Below, one piece after another: positions 1-10,000 of a stretch of 64,000 bases of DNA. The notes below the pieces were generated by a model. The model was not told the origin of the DNA and searched no databases. It saw only the letters and a list, made by a program, of their open reading frames with translations. How positions within the stretch are numbered: the stretch's first letter is position 1; each line of letters begins with the position of its first letter. Where the stretch lies: positions 186,001-250,000 of the forward strand of contig NZ_LQPW01000031.1 of the NCBI RefSeq assembly GCF_002116635.1, read 5' to 3'. Origin of the DNA: Mycobacterium szulgai (GTDB taxonomy: Bacteria > Actinomycetota > Actinomycetes > Mycobacteriales > Mycobacteriaceae). The position numbers were made by a program, and so were the translations under genes.

Positions 1-122
1 CTCGTGACGACCAGCACCAGGAAAAGCGAGGCCAGGAAGAGCCGGATGATGTCGTTGGTGCGCCGCATCAGTGGTTGCAGCAAGTCGCCGGAAACGGTGA
101 TGTCGCGCCCGTCAACTCGCAT
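1..122 (-). CDS. N-terminal fragment of a membrane protein (runs off the window)
   Basis: An open frame on the minus strand starts at an ATG at 122 and continues past the left edge; only about 40 codons are present. It begins MRVDGRDITVSGDLL and then carries a hydrophobic stretch (IIRLFLASLFLVLVVT) that looks like the first transmembrane helix, preceded by basic residues. The start lies 64 bp from the divergently transcribed methyltransferase. The family cannot be settled from 40 residues. A lysylphosphatidylglycerol synthase-type membrane protein is one possibility, but that is only an impression. Confidence 0.55.
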   Translation of the reverse strand, partial: MRVDGRDITVSGDLLQPLMRRTNDIIRLFLASLFLVLVVT

Positions 123-186
123 GTCGCAAACTTAACCCGCGGCTTGCCCCGGATTTGCTCGCATCCGGCTCACGTAGGGTCGGCTT

Positions 187-1128
187 ATGGTGCGAAGCGA
201 TAACGACAGCTGGGAAATCACCGAGAGTGTGGGCGCGACGGCCTTGGGTGTGGCCGCGGCCCGGGCCGCGGAAGCAGAGAGTGAGAATCCGCTGGTCAGC
301 GACCCTTACGCGCGGATTTTTCTGGACGCAGCCGGTGACGGGGTATGGAGCTGGTGGGCCGCTCCCGACCTGCCGCAGGAGGTTCTGGACGCCGAACCCC
401 TGCTCCCGGTGCAGATGCGGTCGATGGTCGGATATATCGCGTCGAGGACGGCGTTTTTCGACACGTTTTTTCTGGATGCGGCCCGGGCCGGGGTGCACCA
501 GGCGGTGATCCTGGCCGCCGGCCTGGACGCGCGGGCGTGGCGGCTGCCGTGGCCCGCTGGCACCACCGTTTATGAGCTCGATCAGCCCAGGGTGCTGGAC
601 TTCAAGTGGTCGACGCTGTCGCAGCGCGGGGCCGAGCCCAGCTGCGACAGGGTCGCCGTTGCCGTAGATCTGCGCCACGATTGGCCGGAGGCGTTGCGCC
701 AGGCCGGATTTGACGCTTCGGCGCCGAGCGCGTGGTCCGTCGAGGGGCTGCTGCCCTATCTGCCCGCGGCGGCCCAGGAGTTGCTGTTCGACCGCATTCA
801 GCGCCTCAGTGCGCCCGGTAGCCGGGTCGCTGTGGAAGCCAACGGACCGGACTGGCTTGATGAGGCCGTCCGGGAGCAGCGGCGGCAGCGGATGGAACGG
901 ATTCGCGCGCTGATGACCAAGGTTGCCCCGCAACGGGAGATGCCGCGCACCGACGAGCTGTGGTATCTCGAGGAACGCGAAGACGTCGGCGACTGGTTGC
1001 GACGTCACGGCTGGGACGCGACGGTGACCCCGTCGCCGGTGTTGATGTCCCGTTATGGCCGCGGGGTACCCGAGGGGGTCGAGGACACTTCGCCGCGCAC
1101 CCTGTTCGTATCCGCGGTGCGAGTTTAG
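187..1128 (+). CDS. SAM-dependent methyltransferase (TIGR00027 / leucine carboxyl methyltransferase-like family)
   Basis: The 313-residue protein belongs to a paralogous family that is greatly expanded in mycobacteria. Family hallmarks visible are the N-terminal [20 protein letters not shown] segment, the [12 protein letters not shown] motif, and the SAM-binding segment [15 protein letters not shown] followed by the acidic [12 protein letters not shown]. The length is usual for the family. Substrates are generally unknown; an O-methylation role is inferred from the fold only. The ATG at 187 has a weak purine-rich upstream region (AGGGTCGG). The gene is divergent from the membrane protein at the left edge and convergent with the mce gene. 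Confidence 0.9.
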   Translation: MVRSDNDSWEITESVGATALGVAAARAAEAESENPLVSDPYARIFLDAAGDGVWSWWAAPDLPQEVLDAEPLLPVQMRSMVGYIASRTAFFDTFFLDAARAGVHQAVILAAGLDARAWRLPWPAGTTVYELDQPRVLDFKWSTLSQRGAEPSCDRVAVAVDLRHDWPEALRQAGFDASAPSAWSVEGLLPYLPAAAQELLFDRIQRLSAPGSRVAVEANGPDWLDEAVREQRRQRMERIRALMTKVAPQREMPRTDELWYLEEREDVGDWLRRHGWDATVTPSPVLMSRYGRGVPEGVEDTSPRTLFVSAVRV

Positions 1129-1185
1129 CGGTCGCGTGGCGTGGAATTCCGTTGCAGCACCGTCTAATTAAAGGCCTACAGTCGA

Positions 1186-2760
1186 TTAGTTGGCGTCAGC
1201 GCCCGGTGCTGGGCCCAGCATTTCCTTCCATCCGTCGTCTCCCATCCTGACCGAGTTGTCGACGGAATATTTCACCCCGTCGGGTCCGATGAGCTCCCCG
1301 CTCTGGGGAAGGTAAACGGCGGCGGCCAGTCCGCCCGGCTTGTAGACACAGGGGTTGGGTTGTTGTCCGTCGCACTGGACGCTGCCCGAATTGGGTCGTT
1401 GCAGTGGGTTGCTCAGCGGTGGGGGAGACCCACCCGGTGGCAGCGTGTCGGCCGGCGCCGGGTTCGTGCCGTTGTTCACCGACGGGCCGGGGATCACCTG
1501 ACCCGGCTTCACCGGCTGATCGCAACGCGCGCCCGGCGCCGGGCAGGTGAGGATCTGGTTCGGATCGCCGAACCATGGGTTGGTGCCCGCGGGAACGTAG
1601 GGCTTGGGATCGCGACATTCTCGTGGGCTGGCCGCTCGCTTCCCCGGCACGTCGACACAGGGGATGTTCCGCGAACCGCGGACATTGTTGGCGGGGGTGT
1701 CCATCGGAATCTTGCAATAGTTTCCGCTGGGCACCGGAATCACGCTGGTGTCCGCCGGCGAGCGCCACTCCGATGGCGGAATGAAGCCACTCAGACACGG
1801 CGGCGGCTGATTGATCGACAGGGCGATGTCGAGTGCGGCTTGGTCGGGAAACGGCGTGGCGATCGTCTGGTCGATCGAAGCGCCCTGCGGCATGTAGACC
1901 AGATACTGCTCAACGCCCTTGTGATAGCGCTTGAACAAGTCCAGCACGACTTCGATATTCGCCAGGGTCTGGGGCAGTGTGTCGCCCACTTCGGTGAACA
2001 CAGACTTCACCTGATCGGCCGTGGGAGCTGTTTGGGAGAGAACGCTTTTCAGGTTGTGGTCGCGCTGTGCCGCTTGTGCTGCCAGCAAGTCGAGGTTGTG
2101 CGCCCACCGCTCGATCGCGGCCGCCGAGCCGACCTGACTGTCCAGGATGGGTCCTGAACGCTCGATGATGTCGTCGATGTCGGTGAGTTGCACGTGAAAA
2201 TCGCGGGCGGTTGCCTGGGTCGAATCGACCAGCCGTTGCAGCGCCGGGCCCAAACCCCCGACCGACTGCGCCGTCTCATCGAGCAGCGAACCGATCTTGT
2301 CGGTGGGCAACGCCGTAAGCTCCCGGTTGGCGTTGTCCAGGGCCGGCCCGATCTCACTGGGCACGGTGGTTTTGGTGATGGTCTGCCCCGGCTGGAAGAA
2401 CCTGCCCGGGTTACCAGTCGAAACGAGGTCCAGGTATTGCTCACCGACCGCCGACATCGAGTGCACGTTGGCTGTTGCGTCGATCGGGATCTGGTAGCGC
2501 GTGTCGATGCTCATCGTCACCCGGACGCCGTCCGGCGTTGGCTCAACGTCGGTGACTTTGCCGATTGTGATGCCCCGGTAGGTGACGTTGGCCGTCGGGT
2601 ACAGGCCCCCTGAGACGGGAAGTTCCGCGGTGAGTGGATAGCGGTCGACACCGAACATGCTTGGGATCTCTAGGTAATACACGCCCAGCACCAGCAAAGC
2701 GACCACGGTCAGTACGGCGAACACGACCAGCTGGCGTATCTCGAACCGGGTTATAACCAT
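1186..2760 (-). CDS. Mce family protein, MceF type (orphan)
   Basis: This 524-residue protein is of the MceF type, the last of six subunits of Mce lipid-import complexes at the cell envelope. It has one N-terminal transmembrane helix (about residues 8-28) and then the MCE/MlaD domain with GGLYPTANVTYRGITIGKV and SAVGEQYLDLVS. A long helical segment and a proline-rich C-terminus with paired cysteines follow (NPWFGDPNQILTCPAPGARC). It closely resembles Mce1F as I remember it, including the GDDGWKEMLGPA ending. The frame extends upstream to 2808, but the ATG at 2760 matches the family start. No mceA-E genes and no yrbE permease genes flank it; the upstream neighbour is an amidohydrolase. It may serve as an alternative F subunit for another Mce system or be a relic of a lost operon. 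Confidence 0.88.
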   Translation of the reverse strand: MVITRFEIRQLVVFAVLTVVALLVLGVYYLEIPSMFGVDRYPLTAELPVSGGLYPTANVTYRGITIGKVTDVEPTPDGVRVTMSIDTRYQIPIDATANVHSMSAVGEQYLDLVSTGNPGRFFQPGQTITKTTVPSEIGPALDNANRELTALPTDKIGSLLDETAQSVGGLGPALQRLVDSTQATARDFHVQLTDIDDIIERSGPILDSQVGSAAAIERWAHNLDLLAAQAAQRDHNLKSVLSQTAPTADQVKSVFTEVGDTLPQTLANIEVVLDLFKRYHKGVEQYLVYMPQGASIDQTIATPFPDQAALDIALSINQPPPCLSGFIPPSEWRSPADTSVIPVPSGNYCKIPMDTPANNVRGSRNIPCVDVPGKRAASPRECRDPKPYVPAGTNPWFGDPNQILTCPAPGARCDQPVKPGQVIPGPSVNNGTNPAPADTLPPGGSPPPLSNPLQRPNSGSVQCDGQQPNPCVYKPGGLAAAVYLPQSGELIGPDGVKYSVDNSVRMGDDGWKEMLGPAPGADAN

Positions 2761-2945
2761 CTGTCGGCTCAATCCCTTCCGCCGGGCCCTTGCTCGGGGT
2801 CGCCACACTGTCGGAAAGACCGGCCCCCGAGATTGAACAAGCCGCCGGCAGCGATCTCAAGTGAGAGAGCTTGCTGTGGTGCACTTTTGGCGAAACTGTG
2901 TGCGATTTGGACAGCGCTATGTCAACTTGCTCGACATGCCGAGCG

Positions 2946-4208
2946 CTACTGGACAACGCCTTTCACCAGGCGGCCGTCCTTGATGATGGCGGCGAAGGCG
3001 TCGTCAGGCCGGGCGATGAGGGAGATGTCGGCTACCGGGTCACCCTCGACGAGGATCAGGTCGGCCAAGGCTCCTTCGGCCACCACACCCAAGCGTCCGG
3101 GGTAGGGGTTGCGGGGGCCGGACAAGGCCAGCAGCTCGGCGTTACGGAATGTCGCTTGCTGCAACACTTCTGCCGGTGTGAACCAGCGGGTGAGCTTGGC
3201 CAGCATCGCGCCCTGCCGGCTGGCGAGGCCGGGCGCGAACAGGATGTCGGTGCCGAATGCGATCTTGACTTGATGTTTGATCGCGAGCCGGTACGCGGTG
3301 TCGGTGCCGGCGGTCATCTCCTGCAACTTGGCTTGGTTCTCCGGCGGCAGCGCAACGGTGTCCTCGTCGCCCAGGAACGGTTGCAGTGACCACCAGATGT
3401 CTTTCTCGGCGAGCAGCGCGGCGGTGTCTTCGTCGATGAGCTGGCCATGCTCGATGCACCGGACACCGGCGGCCACCGCGGTGCGGATCGCACGCGGCGT
3501 ATAGGCGTGCACCGTGACGTAGGTGCCCCAATTTTCGGCGGCCTCCACAGCTGCTCGCATCTCGGCCAGGGTGAACTGGGAGACGTCGAGCGGGTCATAG
3601 CTTGAGGTCACGCCGCCACCGGCCATCAGCTTGAGCTGTGCTGCGCCGCGGCGCAGCATCTCCCGCGCGCCGCGCAGCACCTCGGCCTCACCGTCGGCGA
3701 TCACTGCGGCACCGATGATTTCGGTGTAGCTCAGGTGGCCGCAGATACCTCGCGGCACCTCGTTGGGCATCCGGAAGTCGCCGTGCCCGCCGGTCTGGGA
3801 GATGAAGCCGCCCGCGGGGTAAATGCGCGGACCCCGGACCAGACCTTCGTCGATGGCCTGCTTCATCCCGAATACCGGCCCGCCGAGGTCGCGTACCGTG
3901 GTGAAGCCGCGCAACAGCGTTTCCCCGGCGCTGACGATCGCGCGGGCGAAGACATAGCCGATGTCGCTGGTCTGTGCCACCAGGGCGGGGATGGTGGTGA
4001 ACATCGCGTGCCAATGAGCGTCGATCAATCCCGGCATCAGCGTCTTGCCGGTGCCGTCGATGGTTGGCCCGGTGCGGTCCCTCGTCCCCGCGGGGGTGAG
4101 CGATGCGATGAGGTTGTCCCGAACGGTAACGTCCATCGGCCCGATGATCCGGGCTTCGACGCTGTCGAACACCTTCACGTTCGAGATCCGCATTTCATGT
4201 GTTTCCAC
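2946..4208 (-). CDS. metal-dependent amidohydrolase (imidazolonepropionase/Xaa-Pro dipeptidase-like)
   Basis: The protein has 420 residues from a GTG at 4208, preceded by AGGAG at 5 nt; an ATG 15 nt further in is the alternative. The open frame upstream to 4322 has no good ribosome site. Amidohydrolase-superfamily metal ligands are visible: HxH in PGLIDAHWHAMF (about residues 65 and 67), the lysine of QLKLMAGGGVTS, histidines in VTVHAYTP and CIEHGQ, and the aspartate of AFGTDILF. Such enzymes hydrolyse amide or ester bonds in cyclic amides or dipeptides; the substrate cannot be told from sequence. The C-terminal segment returns to the small beta domain (LVEGDPVADIS), as is usual. It probably has its own promoter, since 190 bp separate it from the next gene upstream. 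Confidence 0.85.
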   Translation of the reverse strand: METHEMRISNVKVFDSVEARIIGPMDVTVRDNLIASLTPAGTRDRTGPTIDGTGKTLMPGLIDAHWHAMFTTIPALVAQTSDIGYVFARAIVSAGETLLRGFTTVRDLGGPVFGMKQAIDEGLVRGPRIYPAGGFISQTGGHGDFRMPNEVPRGICGHLSYTEIIGAAVIADGEAEVLRGAREMLRRGAAQLKLMAGGGVTSSYDPLDVSQFTLAEMRAAVEAAENWGTYVTVHAYTPRAIRTAVAAGVRCIEHGQLIDEDTAALLAEKDIWWSLQPFLGDEDTVALPPENQAKLQEMTAGTDTAYRLAIKHQVKIAFGTDILFAPGLASRQGAMLAKLTRWFTPAEVLQQATFRNAELLALSGPRNPYPGRLGVVAEGALADLILVEGDPVADISLIARPDDAFAAIIKDGRLVKGVVQ

Positions 4209-4233
4209 GACGGCTCCTCGCTCAGACTGCACG

Positions 4234-4244
4234 AACGTAACGTT
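4234..4244. promoter_or_regulatory. palindrome AACGTAACGTT upstream of the amidohydrolase
   Basis: A perfect 5-1-5 palindrome lies 26 bp upstream of the proposed GTG start of the amidohydrolase. Its size and place would suit a dimeric repressor operator. There is no regulator gene next to it, so its role is a guess. Confidence 0.3.
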
Positions 4245-4401
4245 TGTTGCCGGTCGAAGTCCAGCGGCGTTGGCGTTTAGTACTTCAGGAGCGTCATCGA
4301 AGCGGAAAACCTGGGAGCACAACGTGCTTCGTGGCGAATCCGCGAACCCCGTAGTCAGGCGCCGGTCGGCTCAGCCATAGCGCCGAGAATCGTTCTGACG
4401 A

Positions 4402-5286
4402 TCAACTGGCGGCGATGCGCTGCAGAGTACGTCGACCGATCTCACTCATCGACGGATTGCTTTGCACGTAGTACCAGACGACACCCATCGCCTGTTCGAA
4501 TGCCCACGCCTTTCCGCGTTCCCACTCCAGGTCATCGCACTTCAGAGCGCTACGCAGCGCCTGGCGCGCCGGCTTGTCGAACAGATGCCAGGCACACACC
4601 AGGTCGAGCGCGGGATCGGCGGGTCCCAGTCCACCGACGTCGATGACACCGACAAGTCGGCCCAAGCCGACGAGGACATTGCCGGGAATCAGATCACCAT
4701 GGGTCATGCTGTCGGCCGACTCTCGCGGTAACGTCCGCAGATCAGCCCAGAGTCGACGAAAGGGCGCAACGTCAAAGAGTCGAGCGCTCTGGGCAAGACA
4801 CCGCCCGATCCAATCGTCGTGCGATGACAGATCACCACCGCGGCCAACCCCATCGAAGATCTTGCCTCCGGTGCCGATAGCGCGCACACCGGTGATGAAT
4901 TCGGCCAAGTCTCGGGCCAGGTCGTCCGAACTGCCGCGGTCAACGCCGCTGGCCACCACGCCGGGGACCCAGGTCTGCACCGCCCAGGGAAGCGGATACC
5001 CAGCGCTGGGAGCACCCAGTGCGATCGGCTCTGGTGTGTTAAACCGCGTTCGACCCAAAAGCATACGAGCCGCATCAGCCTCAGACTGCAAGCGGTGTCG
5101 GACAGAAGTGGTATTCCCCGGCTCCAACGGAAATCGAGCTGAAAGCCGCTCACCAATCCGGAACAGCGCATTGACGGTGCCGGCGGAAGCTACGGGCTCA
5201 ATCTTCAGCCCCCGCCAGTCGGAAAACTGCTCGTCCACCAGAGCGCGCACCATATCCACGGTGACCACCAACTGGTCTGGATGCAT
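4402..5286 (-). CDS. aminoglycoside phosphotransferase (APH) family protein
   Basis: The 294-residue protein has the APH/choline-kinase fold. The catalytic loop is SMTHGDLIPGNVLV and the metal-binding segment is GVIDVGGLGPADPALDL; the usual IDFG is here IDVG. An N-terminal phosphate-clamp region (ASAGTVNALFRIGE) fits the nucleotide-binding lobe. The ATG at 5286 is chosen because GGAAGG sits 7 nt before it; the frame is open to 5337. Family members phosphorylate small hydroxyl compounds, only some of which are aminoglycosides, so resistance should not be assumed. It is co-directional with the amidohydrolase (190 bp gap) and recD (about 70 bp gap). Confidence 0.85.
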   Translation of the reverse strand: MHPDQLVVTVDMVRALVDEQFSDWRGLKIEPVASAGTVNALFRIGERLSARFPLEPGNTTSVRHRLQSEADAARMLLGRTRFNTPEPIALGAPSAGYPLPWAVQTWVPGVVASGVDRGSSDDLARDLAEFITGVRAIGTGGKIFDGVGRGGDLSSHDDWIGRCLAQSARLFDVAPFRRLWADLRTLPRESADSMTHGDLIPGNVLVGLGRLVGVIDVGGLGPADPALDLVCAWHLFDKPARQALRSALKCDDLEWERGKAWAFEQAMGVVWYYVQSNPSMSEIGRRTLQRIAAS

Positions 5287-5358
5287 GTCCACACCTTCCA
5301 TTTTCCGGAAGTGTAGTGGCGGTGGAGGCGTCGTCAATTCACGCCGGGCGGTTCACCG

Positions 5359-7074
5359 TCACCCCTGCAGCCGCATCCGTAATCCCGTCGCGCGCAAGGC
5401 CCGTCGCTCGACCGCGTCCCGAACTTGCTGCTCGGATCCGAACACCCGTACCTTGTTCTTCGCCCGGGTAACCGCGGTGTAGAACAGCTCTCGCGTCAGC
5501 AACCGCGAATCCAGCTGTGGCATGAGAACTGTCACCTCATCGGCCTGGCTGCCCTGGCTCTTGTGGATCGTCATGGCATGCATGGTCTCGACGTCGGAGA
5601 GCCGCCCGGTCGCGAAGTCGAGCCGCTCGGTCGCGCCGGCGATGACGGCTCGCAGCCCCTCGGGGCCCACCACCGCGATGCCGGTGTCGCCGTTGTACAC
5701 CCGCAGCCCATAGTCGTTGGCGGTCACCAGCAGCGGCCGACCGGCATACCACTGTGACCACGGTGGCTGACCTGTCTCCTCGGCAAGCCAGTTCTCCACT
5801 TGCCGATTCCAGTGCTGCACACCGAACGGCCCGCGCCGGTGCGCGCACAGCAGGCGATGTTCGTCCAACGTAGCCAGCGCGACTTCGACCGCACCCAGCA
5901 GCGCCGCCTCGCGCAGCCGCAGCGCATGCGGCAGCAGAATCGCGCGCAGTCGCGCACCAGGGTCCTCGTCTTCGACGAACTCGATGTGATCGTCACCCGA
6001 CCGGAGCAGGGCGATAGCCCGATCTCCATCGCCTAACCGGATCGCTTCGGCCAGTGCTCCAATCGATTTCCCGAACCGGTGTGACGTGCGCAGCGCCGCC
6101 ACTCGCACGTCGTTGCGTGCCGACAGGCCATCCACCAGATCCGCCAGCACCGCACCCGCTTCCACCGACGCCAGCTGGTCGGCGTCGCCGACGAGGATGA
6201 GCCGGGCGCCCGGACGCACGGCTTCCAGCAACCGCGCCATCAACGTCAGGGAAACCATCGAGGTCTCGTCGACGACAATCACGTCATGCGGCAACCGATT
6301 CGACCGATCGTGCCGGAACCGGGCCGACGTGTCCGGTTTGCGGCCCAGCAGACGGTGCAGCGTCACCGCCTGCAACGGGCCAAGTCGCGCTTGATCGGCG
6401 GCATGCAGTCCGGAAACTTCGTGCTGCACCGCCTCGGCCAGCCGCGCCGCCGCCTTACCCGTCGGCGCTGCCAGCGCGACCCGGGGCCGCGCCCGTCCGG
6501 CGAGCTCCGCCTGCTCGGCGACCAGGGCCAGCAGGCGGGCAACCGTCGTGGTCTTTCCGGTTCCGGGACCGCCGGTGAGGACGGTAACGCCTTGGGAGAG
6601 TGCGGTTTCGGCCGCTGCGCGCTGTTCCTCGTAGCCAGCCGGGAAGAGTCGCTCAGAGGCGGGCATTTGAGTGGTTGGTCTAAAGGACAGCAACGCCAGC
6701 AGGTCGTCGCACAGCTGCTTTTCCTCGCGCCAGTACCGGTCGAGGTACAGCAGTCGGTCGTCATACAGGTGCAGCACCGGTGGGGTGCCGCACAGTGGGC
6801 TCGCCCGCACCGCCGAGAGCCACGGCCCAAACGCAGGCCACGGCAGCTCGGCCCCCGCCTCGGCGACCGTGGAAAGATCAACGCACACCGAGCCGGCCCG
6901 CAATGCGCGCACGGCCAACGCAACCGCCAGCGCCACCGGCTCGTCGGTCTCCCGGCCCAATGCGCAAAGCCGCTGCGCCACGTGAACATCCGCCAGATCC
7001 AACACCTCGGCCTGGTTGAAAAGCTGCAACAAGCCGGTGGCCGCAACGGCCACTTCGACCTCGGTAACCGTCAT
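5359..7074 (-). CDS. recD: exodeoxyribonuclease V alpha subunit RecD
   Basis: RecD is the 5'-3' superfamily 1B helicase subunit of RecBCD, which unwinds and degrades DNA from double-strand ends. The 571-residue protein shows Walker A (LTGGPGTGKTTTVARLL), motif II (VVDETSMVSLTLMARLL), motif III (LVGDADQLASVEAG), and the late helicase motifs MTIHKSQGSQADEV and FYTAVTRAKNKVRVFG. The ATG at 7074 overlaps the recB stop as ATGA, so translation is probably coupled. The upstream open frame to 7185 is not used. Length matches the mycobacterial family. In mycobacteria RecBCD serves mainly single-strand annealing rather than RecA-dependent recombination (established knowledge). Confidence 0.96.
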   Translation of the reverse strand: MTVTEVEVAVAATGLLQLFNQAEVLDLADVHVAQRLCALGRETDEPVALAVALAVRALRAGSVCVDLSTVAEAGAELPWPAFGPWLSAVRASPLCGTPPVLHLYDDRLLYLDRYWREEKQLCDDLLALLSFRPTTQMPASERLFPAGYEEQRAAAETALSQGVTVLTGGPGTGKTTTVARLLALVAEQAELAGRARPRVALAAPTGKAAARLAEAVQHEVSGLHAADQARLGPLQAVTLHRLLGRKPDTSARFRHDRSNRLPHDVIVVDETSMVSLTLMARLLEAVRPGARLILVGDADQLASVEAGAVLADLVDGLSARNDVRVAALRTSHRFGKSIGALAEAIRLGDGDRAIALLRSGDDHIEFVEDEDPGARLRAILLPHALRLREAALLGAVEVALATLDEHRLLCAHRRGPFGVQHWNRQVENWLAEETGQPPWSQWYAGRPLLVTANDYGLRVYNGDTGIAVVGPEGLRAVIAGATERLDFATGRLSDVETMHAMTIHKSQGSQADEVTVLMPQLDSRLLTRELFYTAVTRAKNKVRVFGSEQQVRDAVERRALRATGLRMRLQG

Positions 7075-10000
7075 GGCCCCCCCGCGTCGAGCAGATCCGA
7101 TACGGCCACCACCAACTGCGCCGGCGGAAACCAGCTGAACACACCGGCCGGATGCCCGTCGGTGACCGGCGTCTGGGCACCGCACATACCCCGCACAAAG
7201 AGATACAGCACCCCACCGACATGACGCGCCGGCTCATAACCAGGCTGACGCCAGCGCAGAAAACGGTGCAGCACAACCGTATACAGCAATGCCTGCAGCG
7301 GATAATCCGAATGCAGCATCGCCTCGGCCAGCCGCGGGAAACTGTAATCCGCGGCGGTGGGACCCAGGTTGTTGGTCTTGTAGTCCACCACCAGGTACTG
7401 CTGGCCGGGCAGCCGCAACACCACGTCGATGGACCCCGCCAGGTAGCCGCGCAGCGACTGGCGGCCCAGCGCTGCCGAACTCAGTCGATCGGCGTAGGAG
7501 AACAGCGGGTCATCGGCAGGCAGGTGCAACCGCAGCAGCGAACCAACGTCGGCCAGTGAAACGTCGGGAACCTGGCCGCGCAGATCGCCACCGGCCAGCG
7601 GTATCTCGAAATCCAACTCCCGCAACCGGTCTCGCTTCCCGATCTCACGCAAGGTCAACCCTGCGGCCAATGGGCCCAGTGAAGTGTCCTGCATCGGCAC
7701 CAGCGCGGCACCGAGCACGGGGGCCGGGTCTGGGGTGCCGGTATCGATAGGCCACCACCCGATATGTTGCCGCACCTGCTCCGAAAGTTCGCCGGTCAGA
7801 TCGGGAGCATGCGGATCCGCGGTTTCCAGCACCGCATGTACCAGCGAGCCGAATGTCGCGCCCGACGGCATGTCGGCCAGCGGCGAGACGATGTCGGCGC
7901 CCGCGCGCGGCGCGGTCACCACGGTCGCCTCTACTTCGTCGTCACGGACTTCGACCTCGGGTTCGCTGACGACGTCGACGGCCTGGGCGTCGCGCACCAA
8001 CGCCGAGTATGACGTGCGCCGCCAAGCGGTATCGATCGTCCGGTGGAAGTGCCGCACCGCCAACCCTGCTGCCGGCGCGACCGCGTACGGCGCGGCTGAG
8101 GGCACGATCGTCGACACTTCCACCGCCGGCCCACCCCCGGCTTCCCACTGCGCGAAGACGGCGCCGGCCTCTTCGTCGCTGATGCGCGGGTCGCAGCCGT
8201 CGGGTACCTGCGGATCACCGATGCCACGGCCGCGTAACAGCCGCGACAAGCCGCCGTTGACTTCGTCTTTGGTCGGTGCCCACCATGCCACCAGCTGTGA
8301 CTGGGCCCGGGTTAGCGCGACATAGGTCAGCCGGATGTTGTCGCGTGCCGCCTCGATGCGATTCAGTTCCTCGACCTCTCTGCGGGCCGGACTGCGTCGT
8401 GAGCCGCCGATATACAGACAGCGGGTGTCGGTCTGGTCGTGGTACAGCAGGATGTCGTCGCTGCGCACGTGCCGATTGAACATGAACGGCAAGTACACGA
8501 TAGGGAACTGCAGACCCTTGGCCACGAACACCGTCATGATCTGCACCGCAGCGGCGTCGCTGTCCAGCCGGCGATTGTGCTCTATTGCACCGCTGCGGCC
8601 GTCGCACTGCTTGCGCAGCCAATCACGCAGTGCCGGAAGCCCATAACGCTGCCGATGCGCGATCTCGTGCAGCAGCTGGGCGATATGCGCCAGGTCGGTC
8701 ATATGACGCTCACCGCCGCGTTGCGCCAACACACGGCGTCCCATGCCCGCCAGCTGAGCCGCTTCGAACACCGCCGCAACTCCGCGCTGACGCGCCTGGT
8801 CGGTCCATTGGCGCAGTGTGCCGGCCACGCGGTCGGTAAGGGTATCGCCTTGAGCAGCAAGAGTTTCGGCGGTCTCGCCGAAGAACATGGTGCAGGCCGC
8901 CGCACGGACCAGCCCACTGCGCTGCGGCGCGTCGAACGCCTCCAACAGACACAGCCAGTCCCTGGCCGCCTGCGATGCGAACACATCTGTGTCACCGGTG
9001 TAGATCGCCGGGATCCCCGCTGCGGCCAGGGCATCCCGGCAGGCCCGTGCGTCTCGGTGGTGCTCGACGATCACCGCGATGTGCCCGGCCGCAACCGGCT
9101 TCCCGTCAAACGTGGCGCCGCTGGCCAACAGCGCTGCGATATCGACGGCCAGGTCGGTGGGAATGTGGCGCCGCAGTACATCGATCGGGACATTGGCGGT
9201 GCCCTCATAGCCGACCGTCGGCCGCGTCACGATGCGCAGCCGAAAAGGCTGCTGATGTGGCGCTCCGGCCAGACGGTGCCCGCTGTGGCGGGCGTCGACG
9301 TCGTGAACGACGATCTCGGGATGACCCAGGGTGGCACCGCGCAACACGGACTGCAGGCTCTGGACGAGTACCTCGTCGCTGCGCCAGTTGACGCCCAGTG
9401 TGTAGCGAGCATCGGCGGACCGGGCGGCCTTGAGGTAGGTGTGGATATCTCCGCCGCGAAACCCGTAGATGGCCTGCTTCGGGTCGCCGATCAGAATCAG
9501 CGCCGAATGGCCGTGGAACGCGCATTCGAGTACCCGCCACTGAATGGGGTCGGTGTCCTGAAACTCGTCGACCAATACGATCCGCCAGCGTCTGCGCATC
9601 CGCTCGCGCGCCGGAGAATCCTCTGCCTCGAGGGCCTTGGCCAACCGGGTGAGCAGGTCGTCGTAGCCCAGGATGCGCAATCGGCGCTTGCGCTGTTCCA
9701 GCTCGTCGACCACTTCGGTGGCAAAGCGAAGCCGCACCGCGGCTTCGCTGTCGGGTTCGGGGTCCAGCGGGCGCAGCTGTGCGCACGGGTCGTTCACCAC
9801 CTCGCGGGCCAGGCTGAGGGCTTGGCCGTAGGACAGTACCGGTTCGTCTTCGTTGCGGCCGAAGTGTGCCAGGTAGCGGTCGTCGACGATCTCGGTGACC
9901 AGATCGTCGAGGTCCTCGAGCAGGGTGAGGCCGGTGTCGGTATCGCCGGCCACGCCAAGTGATTTCAGCACCGAACCGCAGAACTCGTGGGTTGTGGCAA

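Noticed and set aside
4402..5286. Aminoglycoside resistance by the APH-family gene
   Set aside because: The family is broad, the motif is IDVG and not IDFG, and nothing links it to drug modification.
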